NCBI RefSeq assembly: GCF_900100965.1
Contig: NZ_FMUJ01000007.1
Location: 265,690 to 329,689 of the forward strand
Origin: Variovorax sp. EL159
Lineage (GTDB): Bacteria > Pseudomonadota > Gammaproteobacteria > Burkholderiales > Burkholderiaceae_C
Direction of reading: 5' to 3'
Length of the DNA stretch: 64,000 nt
Shown: positions 40,641 through 48,724 of the stretch, piece after piece
How positions within the stretch are numbered: the first letter of the stretch is position 1
Layout: each line of letters starts with the position of its first letter
The notes under the pieces: generated by a model
Seen by the model: only the letters and a program-made list of their open reading frames with translations
What the model was told of the DNA's origin: nothing
The model's database searches: none
Translations under genes and position numbers: made by a program

Positions 40641-41843
40641 TCAGGCAGCAGCGCCGCCGGGCTTGAGAAACTGCTCGGCGATCTGCACCCAGCAGGTGGC
40701 GCCGAGCGGGATCAGGTCGTCGTTGAAGTCGTAGCTCGCGTTGTGCAGCGTGCACGGGCCTTCGCCGTGGTGCACGTCGCGATGCGCGCCGTCGCCGTTG
40801 CCGATGAAGGCATAGGCACCGGGCTTGGCCTGCAGCATGAAGGCGAAGTCTTCCGAGGTCATGGCGGCCTCTTGCTTCAACACGTTCTCGGGGCCGACGA
40901 TGCCGCCCATCACGCGGCGCGCAAAGTCGGCTTCGGCCTCGGTGTTGATGGTCGGCGGGTAGTAGCGCTCGAAGCGGAACTCGCAGGTGGCGTCGTGCGC
41001 CGCGCAGATGTGTTCGCTGATCTGTTTCATGCGCGCCTCGATCATGTCGAGCACTTCGATCGAGAAGGTGCGCACGGTGCCCGACAGCTCGCAGTTGTCG
41101 GGAATCACGTTGTTGGTTTCGCCCGCGTGGATGGTGGTGACCGAGATCACGGCCGAGTCGGTCGGCTTCATCTTGCGCGTAAGGATGGTCTGGAAGGCCT
41201 GCACGATCTCGCAGGCGATCGGCACCGGGTCGACGCCCGTCTGCGGCAGCGCGGCATGGCCGCCCTTGCCGATCACATTGAGATAGAACTTGTTGCCCGA
41301 CGCCATCACCGGCCCGGGGCTCACGGCGAACTGGCCGGCGGCCATGCCGGGCCAGTTGTGCATGCCGAACACGGCGTCCATGGGGAACTGCTCGAACAGC
41401 CCTTCCTTGATCATCTCGCGGGCACCGCCGCCGCCCTCTTCAGCCGGCTGGAAGATCAGGTAGACGGTGCCGTCGAAGTTGCGGTTCTTCGCGAGGTGCT
41501 GCGCGGCCGCCAGCAGCATCGCCGTGTGGCCGTCGTGGCCGCAGGCGTGCATCTTGCCGTGGTGCTTGCTGGCATGCGCGAAGGTGTTGAGCTCGGTGAC
41601 GGGCAGCGCGTCCATGTCGGCGCGCAGGCCGACGGCGCGGTTGCTGGTGCCGTTCTTGACGATGCCGACCACGCCCGTGGTGCCAAGCCCCCGGTGGATG
41701 GGAATGCCCCATTCGGTGAGCTTGCCTGCCACCACGTCGGCGGTGCGGACTTCTTCGAAGCAGAGTTCGGGATGAGCGTGGAGGTCACGTCGGACGGCGG
41801 CAATGCCGGCCGCCTGCGTGACGAGGGAATCAATGAGTTTCAT
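40641..41843 (-). CDS. M20 family amidohydrolase (hippurate hydrolase-like)
   Basis: A 400-residue M20D amidohydrolase. GLRADMDALPV (about 72-82) and HACGHDGHTAM (metal ligands C101 and H103) are present. The catalytic glutamates are in IFQPAEEGGGG, and the dimerisation domain begins about residue 185 (GKGGHAALPQTGVDP). Such enzymes hydrolyse N-acyl amino acids (hippurate, indole-acetyl amino acids, N-acetyl-diaminopimelate). The operon also has a deaminase and a nucleobase permease, so a ring-opened amide is also possible. Sequence alone does not fix the substrate. Confidence 0.93.
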   Translation of the reverse strand: MKLIDSLVTQAAGIAAVRRDLHAHPELCFEEVRTADVVAGKLTEWGIPIHRGLGTTGVVGIVKNGTSNRAVGLRADMDALPVTELNTFAHASKHHGKMHACGHDGHTAMLLAAAQHLAKNRNFDGTVYLIFQPAEEGGGGAREMIKEGLFEQFPMDAVFGMHNWPGMAAGQFAVSPGPVMASGNKFYLNVIGKGGHAALPQTGVDPVPIACEIVQAFQTILTRKMKPTDSAVISVTTIHAGETNNVIPDNCELSGTVRTFSIEVLDMIEARMKQISEHICAAHDATCEFRFERYYPPTINTEAEADFARRVMGGIVGPENVLKQEAAMTSEDFAFMLQAKPGAYAFIGNGDGAHRDVHHGEGPCTLHNASYDFNDDLIPLGATCWVQIAEQFLKPGGAAA

Positions 41844-41915
41844 GGCGTGGTCTCAAAACGCCAGTCTATCCACTCCGGCATTTCAGGACACGGCGGAAAA
41901 CACGCAGTCGGCGTG

Positions 41916-42437
41916 TCAGTGGCCCGCGGTCCAGAAGCCGCGATGCGGCGCTGCGGCCTCGTCTTCGAGCAGCGGACCCACCACTTCGACGCGCCGCTGG
42001 CCGCGCACGAACACCTCGCGGCACGGCAACGAGAAGGTCGGGTTTTCCGGATGGTCGCCGGTCAGGCCGAGCAGCGCGTGTTCCGAAAGCGCATAGACCA
42101 CGCGGCCGATGTTGGTCCAGTAGATGGCGCCGGCGCACATGCAGCAGGGCTCGGCGCTGGTGAACAGCGTGCAGCGTGCCAGCTGCTCCGGCGTGAGCCG
42201 GCGCGCCGCCTGCGCGGCCGCCACCAGTTCGGCGTGCTGCGTGGGGTCGCCTTCGGGCGGCATCGAGTTGTTGCCGGCCGTCACGACGACTTCGCCGTGC
42301 TCGTCGGCCACCAGCGCGGCAAAGGGATGCCGGCCGCGGGCCTTCGATTCTTCGGACAGCGCGATGGTCATGCGCAGCAGTTCGAGGTCGCGCGCGGACA
42401 GGTTGGCGGGCGTGGCGTTGTGCGGGCTGTGGTTCAT
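41916..42437 (-). CDS. Nucleoside/guanine deaminase family protein
   Basis: A 173-residue zinc deaminase of the cytidine/guanine deaminase fold. The catalytic H68-A-E70 (QHAELVAA) and P97-C98-x-x-C101 (SAEPCCMCAGAIYW) supply zinc and proton shuttle. HPFAALVADEHGEVV is the first strand pair. It hydrolytically deaminates guanine, cytosine or a related base. It follows an NCS2 permease gene by 39 nt and probably acts on the imported base. The length is somewhat above tRNA adenosine deaminases, and it lacks their tRNA-binding end, so base salvage is favoured. Confidence 0.91.
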   Translation of the reverse strand: MNHSPHNATPANLSARDLELLRMTIALSEESKARGRHPFAALVADEHGEVVVTAGNNSMPPEGDPTQHAELVAAAQAARRLTPEQLARCTLFTSAEPCCMCAGAIYWTNIGRVVYALSEHALLGLTGDHPENPTFSLPCREVFVRGQRRVEVVGPLLEDEAAAPHRGFWTAGH

Positions 42438-42476
42438 GTCGGTAGAGCTTCGTCAGGAGAAAAAAGTTTGTTTGGA

Positions 42477-43814
42477 TCAACGCGCCACGGCAACGGGCGC
42501 TTCTTCGGTCACCGTCGCGGCGCCCCGGTTCAGCAGCAGATTGAGCAGCACCGCCGTGATCGCCCCCAGGAAGATGCCGCTTTCAAGCACCAGCTTGAGC
42601 GGCCCGCTGGCATGCGCGAACAGTGCGGGGAACGACATCGGCAGCACGCCCACGCTCACCGACACCGCCACGATGATCGCGTTGCGCGTGCCCTCGAACC
42701 TGACGCGCGAAAGCTCCTGGATGCCCGCCACCGTCGTCATGCCGAACATCACGATCGCACAGCCGCCGAGCACCGGCCGCGGCACCGACGCGATCAACGC
42801 GCCGAGCTTGGGAAACAGCCCCATCAACACCATGATCGCGCCCGCCGAGGCCACCACGTAGCGGCTCTTGATGCCCGACAGCGCGATGAGCCCGGTGTTC
42901 TGCGTGAAGGCGTTGTACGGAAAGCTGTTGAAGACGCCGCCGATCATGGTCGAGAGGCCGTCCGCGCGAAAGGCGTTGCCCAGCGTCGACTGGGTCGACG
43001 GGCGGCCGACGATCTGGCCGATGGCCAGGCAGTTGCCGGTGGTCTCGGCCATGATGACCAGCATTGCGAGCGTCATGATCAGGATCGGGGCCAGCCCGAA
43101 CGCGGGCAGGCCGAATGCGAAAGGCGCGCTCACCTCGAACCACGCCGCATGGCCCACCTGCACGAAGTCGGTGAGCCCGAACGCCGCTGCAATCGCCGTG
43201 CCCGCCACCAGCCCCAGCAGCACCGCCAGGTTGCCGACGAAACCGCTGAAGCGGGCATACACGAACAGCGTGATGGCGATGGTGACGAGGCCGAGCAGCA
43301 GGTTCGGCACGCTGCCGAAATCGGCCGCATCGGGGTTGCCGCCGCCCAGCCAGATGGCGGCGGCCGGCATCAGCGAGATGCCGATCACGGTGATGAGGCT
43401 GCCGATCACCACCGGCGGAAAAAAGCGCAGCAGCCGGCTGATGGCCGGTGCCAGCAACACCGTGATCGCGCCACCGGCGATGACGGCGCCGAACACGTAG
43501 GGCAGCCCGTATTCCTTGCCGATCATGATCATCGGTGCCAGCGCGATGAACGAGCAGGCCTGCACCAGCGGCAGCCGCGCGCCGAACTTCCAGAAGCCCA
43601 GGGTCTGGATCAGCGTGGCGATGCCCGAGGTCAGCAGGTTGGCGTTGATCAGCGTCACGACCTGCGCCTGCGTGAGCCCGAGCGCGCTGCCCAGGATCAG
43701 CGGCACCGCCACCGCGCCCGCATAGAGCACCAGCACGTGCTGCAGGCCATAGGTCGCCATCTGCCGCGAGGGCAGCACTTCGTCCACGGGGTGGACACCG
43801 GAAGAAAGCGTCAT
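42477..43814 (-). CDS. NCS2 family nucleobase (xanthine/uracil-like) permease
   Basis: A 445-residue inner-membrane carrier with about 12-14 hydrophobic segments. YGLQHVLVLYAGAVAVPLILG contains the conserved Q25-H26 of the NCS2 family. The substrate-binding motif region reads MAETTGNCLAIGQIVGRP, and SFPYNAFTQNTGLIALSGI is the conserved NxGxxxxT-like segment. It imports a purine or pyrimidine with protons or sodium. I start it at the ATG at 43814, since longer readings overlap the LysR operator region. It is first in the operon and divergent from a LysR gene. Confidence 0.92.
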   Translation of the reverse strand: MTLSSGVHPVDEVLPSRQMATYGLQHVLVLYAGAVAVPLILGSALGLTQAQVVTLINANLLTSGIATLIQTLGFWKFGARLPLVQACSFIALAPMIMIGKEYGLPYVFGAVIAGGAITVLLAPAISRLLRFFPPVVIGSLITVIGISLMPAAAIWLGGGNPDAADFGSVPNLLLGLVTIAITLFVYARFSGFVGNLAVLLGLVAGTAIAAAFGLTDFVQVGHAAWFEVSAPFAFGLPAFGLAPILIMTLAMLVIMAETTGNCLAIGQIVGRPSTQSTLGNAFRADGLSTMIGGVFNSFPYNAFTQNTGLIALSGIKSRYVVASAGAIMVLMGLFPKLGALIASVPRPVLGGCAIVMFGMTTVAGIQELSRVRFEGTRNAIIVAVSVSVGVLPMSFPALFAHASGPLKLVLESGIFLGAITAVLLNLLLNRGAATVTEEAPVAVAR

Positions 43815-43884
43815 CGAAAGTCTCCGCGTTGTGGGTTCTCGTCTTTTTGCCGGTCCGGCTTCTGTGGCCAGACGGGCGGATGAT

Positions 43885-43934
43885 CGATGGCCTCCATCGG
43901 GAGTCAAAGTTAGTATTCATCGTTTTTTTCGATG
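43885..43934. promoter_or_regulatory. Two CGATG-type dyads: candidate LysR operators
   Basis: CGATGG-CCT-CCATCG (43885-43899) is a perfect 6-bp dyad. CATCG-TTTTTTT-CGATG (43918-43934) is a perfect 5-bp dyad with the 17-bp span typical of LysR boxes. They share the CGATG half-site and lie in the 133-bp gap between the divergent NCS2 permease and LysR genes. The second ends 13 nt before the LysR GTG start. Together they look like recognition and activation sites. Confidence 0.6.
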
Positions 43935-43947
43935 GAAGAAGGACGCC

Positions 43948-44862
43948 GTGCGCTATTCGCTGGAGCAGCTCGAAACCTTTGCCGCCGTGGCGCGGGCCGG
44001 TTCTTTTTCAGCGGCGGCGCGCCAGCTGGGCAAGACCCAGTCGACGGTGAGCGCGGCCATCGGCAACCTCGAAGTCGACCTGGGCGTGGCCCTGTTCGAC
44101 CGCGCGACCAAGATCCCCACGCTCACCGAGGCGGGCCACCGCATGCTGCGCGAGGCGCATGGCGTGCTCGATCGCTGCCTGGCGCTGGAAGGCCATGCGC
44201 AGAGCCTGTCGGAGTCGGTCGAGTCGGGCCTCACGTTGGCCATCGAGATTCCCTACAACGTGCTGATGCCGGCGTTCGCGGCCTTTGCCGAGCAGTTCCC
44301 GTATGTCGATCTGGAAGTGCGGCACCCGCTGCACGGCGATGTCAGCGCGCTGGTGAAGCAAGGCGAGGCGCAGATCGGCATCGGGTTCGCGCAGCCGGGC
44401 TACGCGCACGAACTCGACTTCGTGCAGATGGGCAAGCTGGTGATGGCGCATGTGGCAGCGCGCGGGCATCCGCTGGCGGCCATGCCCACGGTGAACTTCA
44501 CCGACCTGCACCGGCATCGCCGGCTCGCCTTCAGCGCGCACAGCGAGCGGCTGCCCACCACCGAGTACCTGGGCGCCACGCGATGCTGGCGCGCCGAGAG
44601 CTACCTGGCGCTGCTGGAGATGACGCGCGCCGGCCTGGGCTGGGCCACCTTGCCCAGGCGGCTGGTGCAGCGCGAGCTGGCCGACGGCGAGCTGGTCGAG
44701 CTACAGCTGGGCGCTTACCCGCACACCGACTGGCTGCTGGGCGTCGACCTGCTCTGGAACAAGGCGCGCCCGCTGGGCAAGGCGGGCACCTGGCTGCGCG
44801 CCGAGCTGGCGCGCTTCAAGGTATCGGAGACCGACAGCGCCGGCCATCCGACCACCTTCTGA
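43948..44862 (+). CDS. LysR family transcriptional regulator of the nucleobase salvage operon
   Basis: A 304-residue LysR regulator. The helix-turn-helix (about 1-60) is YSLEQLETFAAVARAGSFSAAARQLGKTQSTVSAAIGNLE. Lobes from about 85 onward include SGLTLAIEIPYNVLMPAFAAFAEQFPYVDLEV. The GTG at 43948 is chosen because the family starts one or two residues before the first helix and AAGGA precedes it. An ATG at 43831 would add unrelated residues across the operators. It probably regulates the divergent permease/deaminase operon. Confidence 0.9.
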   Translation: MRYSLEQLETFAAVARAGSFSAAARQLGKTQSTVSAAIGNLEVDLGVALFDRATKIPTLTEAGHRMLREAHGVLDRCLALEGHAQSLSESVESGLTLAIEIPYNVLMPAFAAFAEQFPYVDLEVRHPLHGDVSALVKQGEAQIGIGFAQPGYAHELDFVQMGKLVMAHVAARGHPLAAMPTVNFTDLHRHRRLAFSAHSERLPTTEYLGATRCWRAESYLALLEMTRAGLGWATLPRRLVQRELADGELVELQLGAYPHTDWLLGVDLLWNKARPLGKAGTWLRAELARFKVSETDSAGHPTTF

Positions 44863-44875
44863 AAGCCGCCGGACC

Positions 44876-46063
44876 TTAACGGCCGATGCTCTTCAGGTAG
44901 TCCGCACGCGCGGCGAGCGCGGTGTCGGTGAAGTCGGTGAACACGCCATCCACGCCGAGCTTGTAGTACGCCCCGTACTCGTTCTTGCCGTCCTTGTTGT
45001 AGTCGGACGCGAGGCGGCGCGACTCGTTGCGGAAGGTGAAGGGGTGCACGAACAGGCCCGCCTTGTGCGCGTCGGCGATCAGCGTGGTCGGGGCCATCGA
45101 GGTGGCGTCGGCGTCGTCGATCTTGCCGTCCTTGTTCACGTCGACCGGCTTGCCGTCGGCGCCGATGGTGCCCTTGACGCTGACGATGTAGCGCTTCCAC
45201 GGGCCGATGCCGTCGGCATAGGTCTTGATCTCGGCCAGGCCCGCGGGCGTGACCATGGCGTCGAAGTTGCGCTTGTCGCCGGCCTTGGTCCAGTCGTAGG
45301 GGCGGTCGCTGGGCACGGCAAAGGTCACGGCGCCGGTCTTCAGGTCGACGCTGTCGCCGTCGATCAGCTGGATGATCCTGGTGTTCAGGCCTTTGCTCTT
45401 CATGTACTTCAGGCTGCCGGGCTCGAAGGACTGCACGTAGATCGGCGCGGTCTTGTTGTTCCAGCCGGCAGCGACGATGGCGGCGACCATTTTGTCTTCC
45501 AGCGGCAGGCCGAGTTCGCGGAAGTAGGTCGGGTTCTTGGACTCGGGGTAGATCGCGATGGTGCGGCCGGTCGCCTTCGTCTTGGCCTTGGCGAAATCGA
45601 TGATCTCCTGGAAGGTCACGACCTTGTACTTGCCGTTGAATTCCTGCGGCCGCTCGGCGTCGGTGGAAATGGCGCCCAACGTCTTGATCTCGGCCAGCGT
45701 GAAGTCGTTGCTGAACCAGCCGGTCTGGGTTTCGCCGTCGACCTTGATGGTCTTCCTGCGCGAGGCGAAGCGGGGGTGCTTGGCCACGTCGGTGCTGATG
45801 GCGAGGTTGGGGTCGTGGCGGGCAATGAGCACGCCGTCCTTGGTGGAGACGAGGTCCATCTCGATCACGTCGGCGCCCAGTTCGATGGCGCGCGAATAGG
45901 CTTCGAGCGTTTCTTCCGGCAGGTAGCCCGATGCACCCCGGTGGGCAATGACCAGCGGCGGATTGCCGTCGAGCGTCAGCAGCTTGTTGGTGGGGCCGGT
46001 GGTGCTGCAGGCCGCGATGCACAGGGCGGCGGTCGCGGTCAGGGCGATCTGAAGGGTACGCAT
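44876..46063 (-). CDS. glpQ: Glycerophosphodiester phosphodiesterase, lipoprotein with calcium-loop insert
   Basis: A 395-residue GDPD TIM barrel that cleaves glycerophosphodiesters to glycerol-3-phosphate and an alcohol. The lipobox IAAC puts the acylated cysteine at residue 19. HRGASGYLPEETLEAY (H41), ELGADVIEMDLVSTKDG (E68, D70) and a second catalytic His (H83) match GlpQ. A C-terminal insertion (about 300-320) has D-V-N-K-D-G-K-I-D-D-A-D, an EF-hand-like loop. A second D-Y-N-K-D-G-K loop lies near 354; both are unusual for GlpQ of E. coli. It is divergent from the argE-like gene. Confidence 0.92.
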   Translation of the reverse strand: MRTLQIALTATAALCIAACSTTGPTNKLLTLDGNPPLVIAHRGASGYLPEETLEAYSRAIELGADVIEMDLVSTKDGVLIARHDPNLAISTDVAKHPRFASRRKTIKVDGETQTGWFSNDFTLAEIKTLGAISTDAERPQEFNGKYKVVTFQEIIDFAKAKTKATGRTIAIYPESKNPTYFRELGLPLEDKMVAAIVAAGWNNKTAPIYVQSFEPGSLKYMKSKGLNTRIIQLIDGDSVDLKTGAVTFAVPSDRPYDWTKAGDKRNFDAMVTPAGLAEIKTYADGIGPWKRYIVSVKGTIGADGKPVDVNKDGKIDDADATSMAPTTLIADAHKAGLFVHPFTFRNESRRLASDYNKDGKNEYGAYYKLGVDGVFTDFTDTALAARADYLKSIGR

Positions 46064-46163
46064 GGTCTTTGCTTCTCCGTCCAAAAAAAGCAGGGTACCC
46101 GCTTCGCGTGACGGCTTCGATGACGGCCGGCGCAGGGCGCCGACTTCCGGGAGAATGTGTTGC

Positions 46164-47330
46164 ATGCTCCACACGCTTTCCCCCCAAAGCCTCCTGCTGG
46201 CCCAGACCCTGGTGCGCATGAACACCATCAGCGCCAACAGCAACCTCGAACTGATCGACTTTGCGCAGAGCCACCTCGCGGCCCTGGGCGTCAAGAGCCG
46301 CATCACCTACAACGCCGAACGCACCAAGGCGAACCTGTTCGCCACGCTGGGCGAAGGCAAGCCGGCCGGCGTGATCGTCTCGGGCCACACCGACACGGTG
46401 CCCTGGGACGGGCAGGACTGGAGCGTCGATCCGCTCTCGGCCATCGTGCAGAACGAGCGCCTGTACGGCCGCGGCTCGGCCGACATGAAGAGCTTCATTG
46501 CCATCGCGTTGGCCAATGCCCATCGCTTCCTTGAAAGCGACTCGCCCTTTGCGGTGCACTTCGCCTTCAGCTACGAAGAAGAGATCGGCTGCTTCGGCGT
46601 GAAGGAACTCATCGCCGACATGCGCGACGCCGGCATCAAGCCACTGGCCTGCATCGTGGGCGAACCCACCAGCATGGTGCCCGCCATCGCGCACAAGGGC
46701 GTGTACCGCTACAAGTGCTGCGTGCGCGGCAAGGAAGCGCATTCGTCGCTCACGCCCAAGTCGGTCAACGCCATCGAGATGGCGGCCCGCGTGATCGGCA
46801 AGGTGCGCGACATGGCGGAAGACTTCGAGCGCAACGAGCCGCGCTACGAGGGCTTCGACGTGCCCTTCAGCACCGCGAGCGTGGGCCAGTTCCACGGTGG
46901 CATCGCCGACAACGTGGTGCCGCGCGACGCCGAGTTCCGCTATGAATTCCGCGACCTGCCCACGGCCGACGCCCGACGCATGCAGGCCGACGTGGTGGCC
47001 TACGCGGGCAGCATCGAGCCGGCGATGAAGAAGGTGGCGCCCGATGCGGGCTTCAAGTTCGAGACCATCTGCGAGATCCCGAGCTTTCTGGGCGCAGCCA
47101 ACGACCCGATCACGCTGCTCGCGCAACGCCTGGCGGGCGAAGACCGCACCACGCTGGTGGCCTTCGGCACCGAAGCGGGCCTGTTCAAGAACGCCGGCAT
47201 CCCCACGGTGGTGTGCGGCCCCGGCAGCATCGAGCAGGCGCACCAGCCCGACGAGTTCGTGAGCCTGGAACAACTCGCGCGCTGCGAGCTGTTCATGGAG
47301 CGCCTCGCGACCTCCCCTGCCATTGGCTGA
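46164..47330 (+). CDS. argE: Acetylornithine deacetylase (ArgE, M20A)
   Basis: A 388-residue M20 deacetylase. IVSGHTDTVPWDGQDW gives H75 and D77, YGRGSADMKSFIA gives the bridging aspartate D107, and FSYEEEIGCFG supplies the catalytic glutamate (E139/E140). HQPDEFV near the C-terminus is the last metal-binding His region. Together they match ArgE/DapE-type enzymes, with the WDGQDW and GRGSADMK features favouring ArgE. It hydrolyses N-acetylornithine to ornithine. The ATG at 46164 has GGGAG about 10 nt upstream. It overlaps the DUF445 gene by 8 nt. Confidence 0.9.
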   Translation: MLHTLSPQSLLLAQTLVRMNTISANSNLELIDFAQSHLAALGVKSRITYNAERTKANLFATLGEGKPAGVIVSGHTDTVPWDGQDWSVDPLSAIVQNERLYGRGSADMKSFIAIALANAHRFLESDSPFAVHFAFSYEEEIGCFGVKELIADMRDAGIKPLACIVGEPTSMVPAIAHKGVYRYKCCVRGKEAHSSLTPKSVNAIEMAARVIGKVRDMAEDFERNEPRYEGFDVPFSTASVGQFHGGIADNVVPRDAEFRYEFRDLPTADARRMQADVVAYAGSIEPAMKKVAPDAGFKFETICEIPSFLGAANDPITLLAQRLAGEDRTTLVAFGTEAGLFKNAGIPTVVCGPGSIEQAHQPDEFVSLEQLARCELFMERLATSPAIG

Positions 47331-48582
47331 AGCCGAGGGCAGCGACGCGCTGCGTCGCATGAAGCGCGTCGCGCTCGGCCTGCTGTGCGCGGCGGCGTTG
47401 TTGTATGCGGCGGCGAGCGCGCTGCATGCGCAACATCCGGCCTGGGGCTATGTGGCGGCCTTCGCGGAGGCCGCCATGGTCGGCGCCATTGCCGACTGGT
47501 TCGCGGTGGTGGCGCTGTTCCGCCGGCCGCTGGGCCTGCCGATTCCGCACACCGCGATCATTCCGAGCAACAAGGACCGCATCGGCGCCAAGCTCGCAGG
47601 CTTCATCTGCAACAACTTCCTGAGCACCGCACAGGTGCTCGCCAAGCTGCGCCAGTTCGATGCGGCCGGCCGCATTGCCGACTGGCTGGCACGCCCCGCG
47701 AGCGGCCAGAAGCTCGGCGAATGGGGCGTGGCCGCCACGCGCTACGGGCTCTCGGCCTTCGACGACGAACGCGTGCGCGACTTCATGGGCCGCGCCGCCG
47801 CGGCAGGCCTCGCAAAAATCGACCTGTCGCGGCTGACCGGCCAAGCACTCGACGCGCTCACGGCGGGCGGGCGTCACCAGGCGCTGCTCGACGACGTGCT
47901 GCAGCAGGTGGCCGGGCTGCTCGACGGCGAGGAGGTGCAGGCGCACATCACCGAGGCGATTGCGCGCGAGATCAAGACGCTGCGCTACGTGGGCCTCGAC
48001 CAGGTGGCGGCCAAGCTGGCCACGCGCAAGATCGTGGCGGCGGTGGCGCGCACCATCGGCGAACTCGCGGCCGAGCCCGACCATCCGATGCGCAGGCGTT
48101 TCGACCACTTCGTCGACGACTTCGTGGTGCGCCTGAAGCTCGACCCCGAATTCCAGCAGCGCGGCGAGCAGATCCGCGCCGAGCTGATCGCGCACCCGGC
48201 CCTGGGCGACTACCTGCACGGGCTCTGGGGCGAGCTGCTGGCGTGGCTGCACGACGACCTGGGCCGTGGCGATTCGACGATCCGCCAGCGCATCGCGTCG
48301 ATGGCCGGCGCGCTCGGCACGCGGCTGCAGGCCGACGAGCCGATCCGCCGCTGGATCAACGAGCAGATCGAGGCCGCCGCGCCGCTGGCCATCGAGCGCT
48401 ACCGCGAGGACATCCGCCACTACATCGAGGAGCGCGTGGGCGAGTGGAACGCCGAGGAGATGACGCTCGAACTCGAACGCAACATCGGGCGCGACCTGCA
48501 GTTCATCCGTATCAACGGCACGCTGGTGGGCGGGCTGGTGGGGCTGCTGATCCACACCGTGACGCAACTGCTGCGCGGCTGA
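47323..48582 (+). CDS. DUF445 family membrane protein
   Basis: A 419-residue protein of the DUF445 (YjiN-like) family. Hydrophobic N-terminal segments (about 13-35 and 42-65) include YVAAFAEAAMVGAIADWFAVVALF, the family signature followed by RRPLGLPIPHTAIIPSNKDRIG. Long helical domains follow, and a final hydrophobic segment ends the protein (LVGGLVGLLIHTVTQLL). The start is taken as TTG at 47323, because DALRRMKRVALGLL before the in-frame ATG at 47359 is conserved in relatives as I recall them. It is coupled to argE by overlap. Function is unknown; it probably sits at the inner membrane. Confidence 0.85.
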   Translation: MAEAEGSDALRRMKRVALGLLCAAALLYAAASALHAQHPAWGYVAAFAEAAMVGAIADWFAVVALFRRPLGLPIPHTAIIPSNKDRIGAKLAGFICNNFLSTAQVLAKLRQFDAAGRIADWLARPASGQKLGEWGVAATRYGLSAFDDERVRDFMGRAAAAGLAKIDLSRLTGQALDALTAGGRHQALLDDVLQQVAGLLDGEEVQAHITEAIAREIKTLRYVGLDQVAAKLATRKIVAAVARTIGELAAEPDHPMRRRFDHFVDDFVVRLKLDPEFQQRGEQIRAELIAHPALGDYLHGLWGELLAWLHDDLGRGDSTIRQRIASMAGALGTRLQADEPIRRWINEQIEAAAPLAIERYREDIRHYIEERVGEWNAEEMTLELERNIGRDLQFIRINGTLVGGLVGLLIHTVTQLLRG

Positions 48583-48724
48583 GCCAATAAGAGAAAGCTC
48601 AAGAGCATCTGAAGGCTGCGGGTAATCCACAGCGAACGAAAGTGCGCATCCTGTCCCGGGAGCGACCCCGCGGACACATCCGCCTCCTAGACTGCTCCGC
48701 GCAATCAAAAGAGGAGAAGAACGC

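Noticed and set aside
40743..43883. Open frame of 1046 codons on the plus strand.
   Set aside because: It is antisense to four well-conserved genes (M20, deaminase, DUF2817 edge and NCS2 permease). Its translation is His/Arg/Gln-rich with no domain; such frames are normal shadows at high GC.
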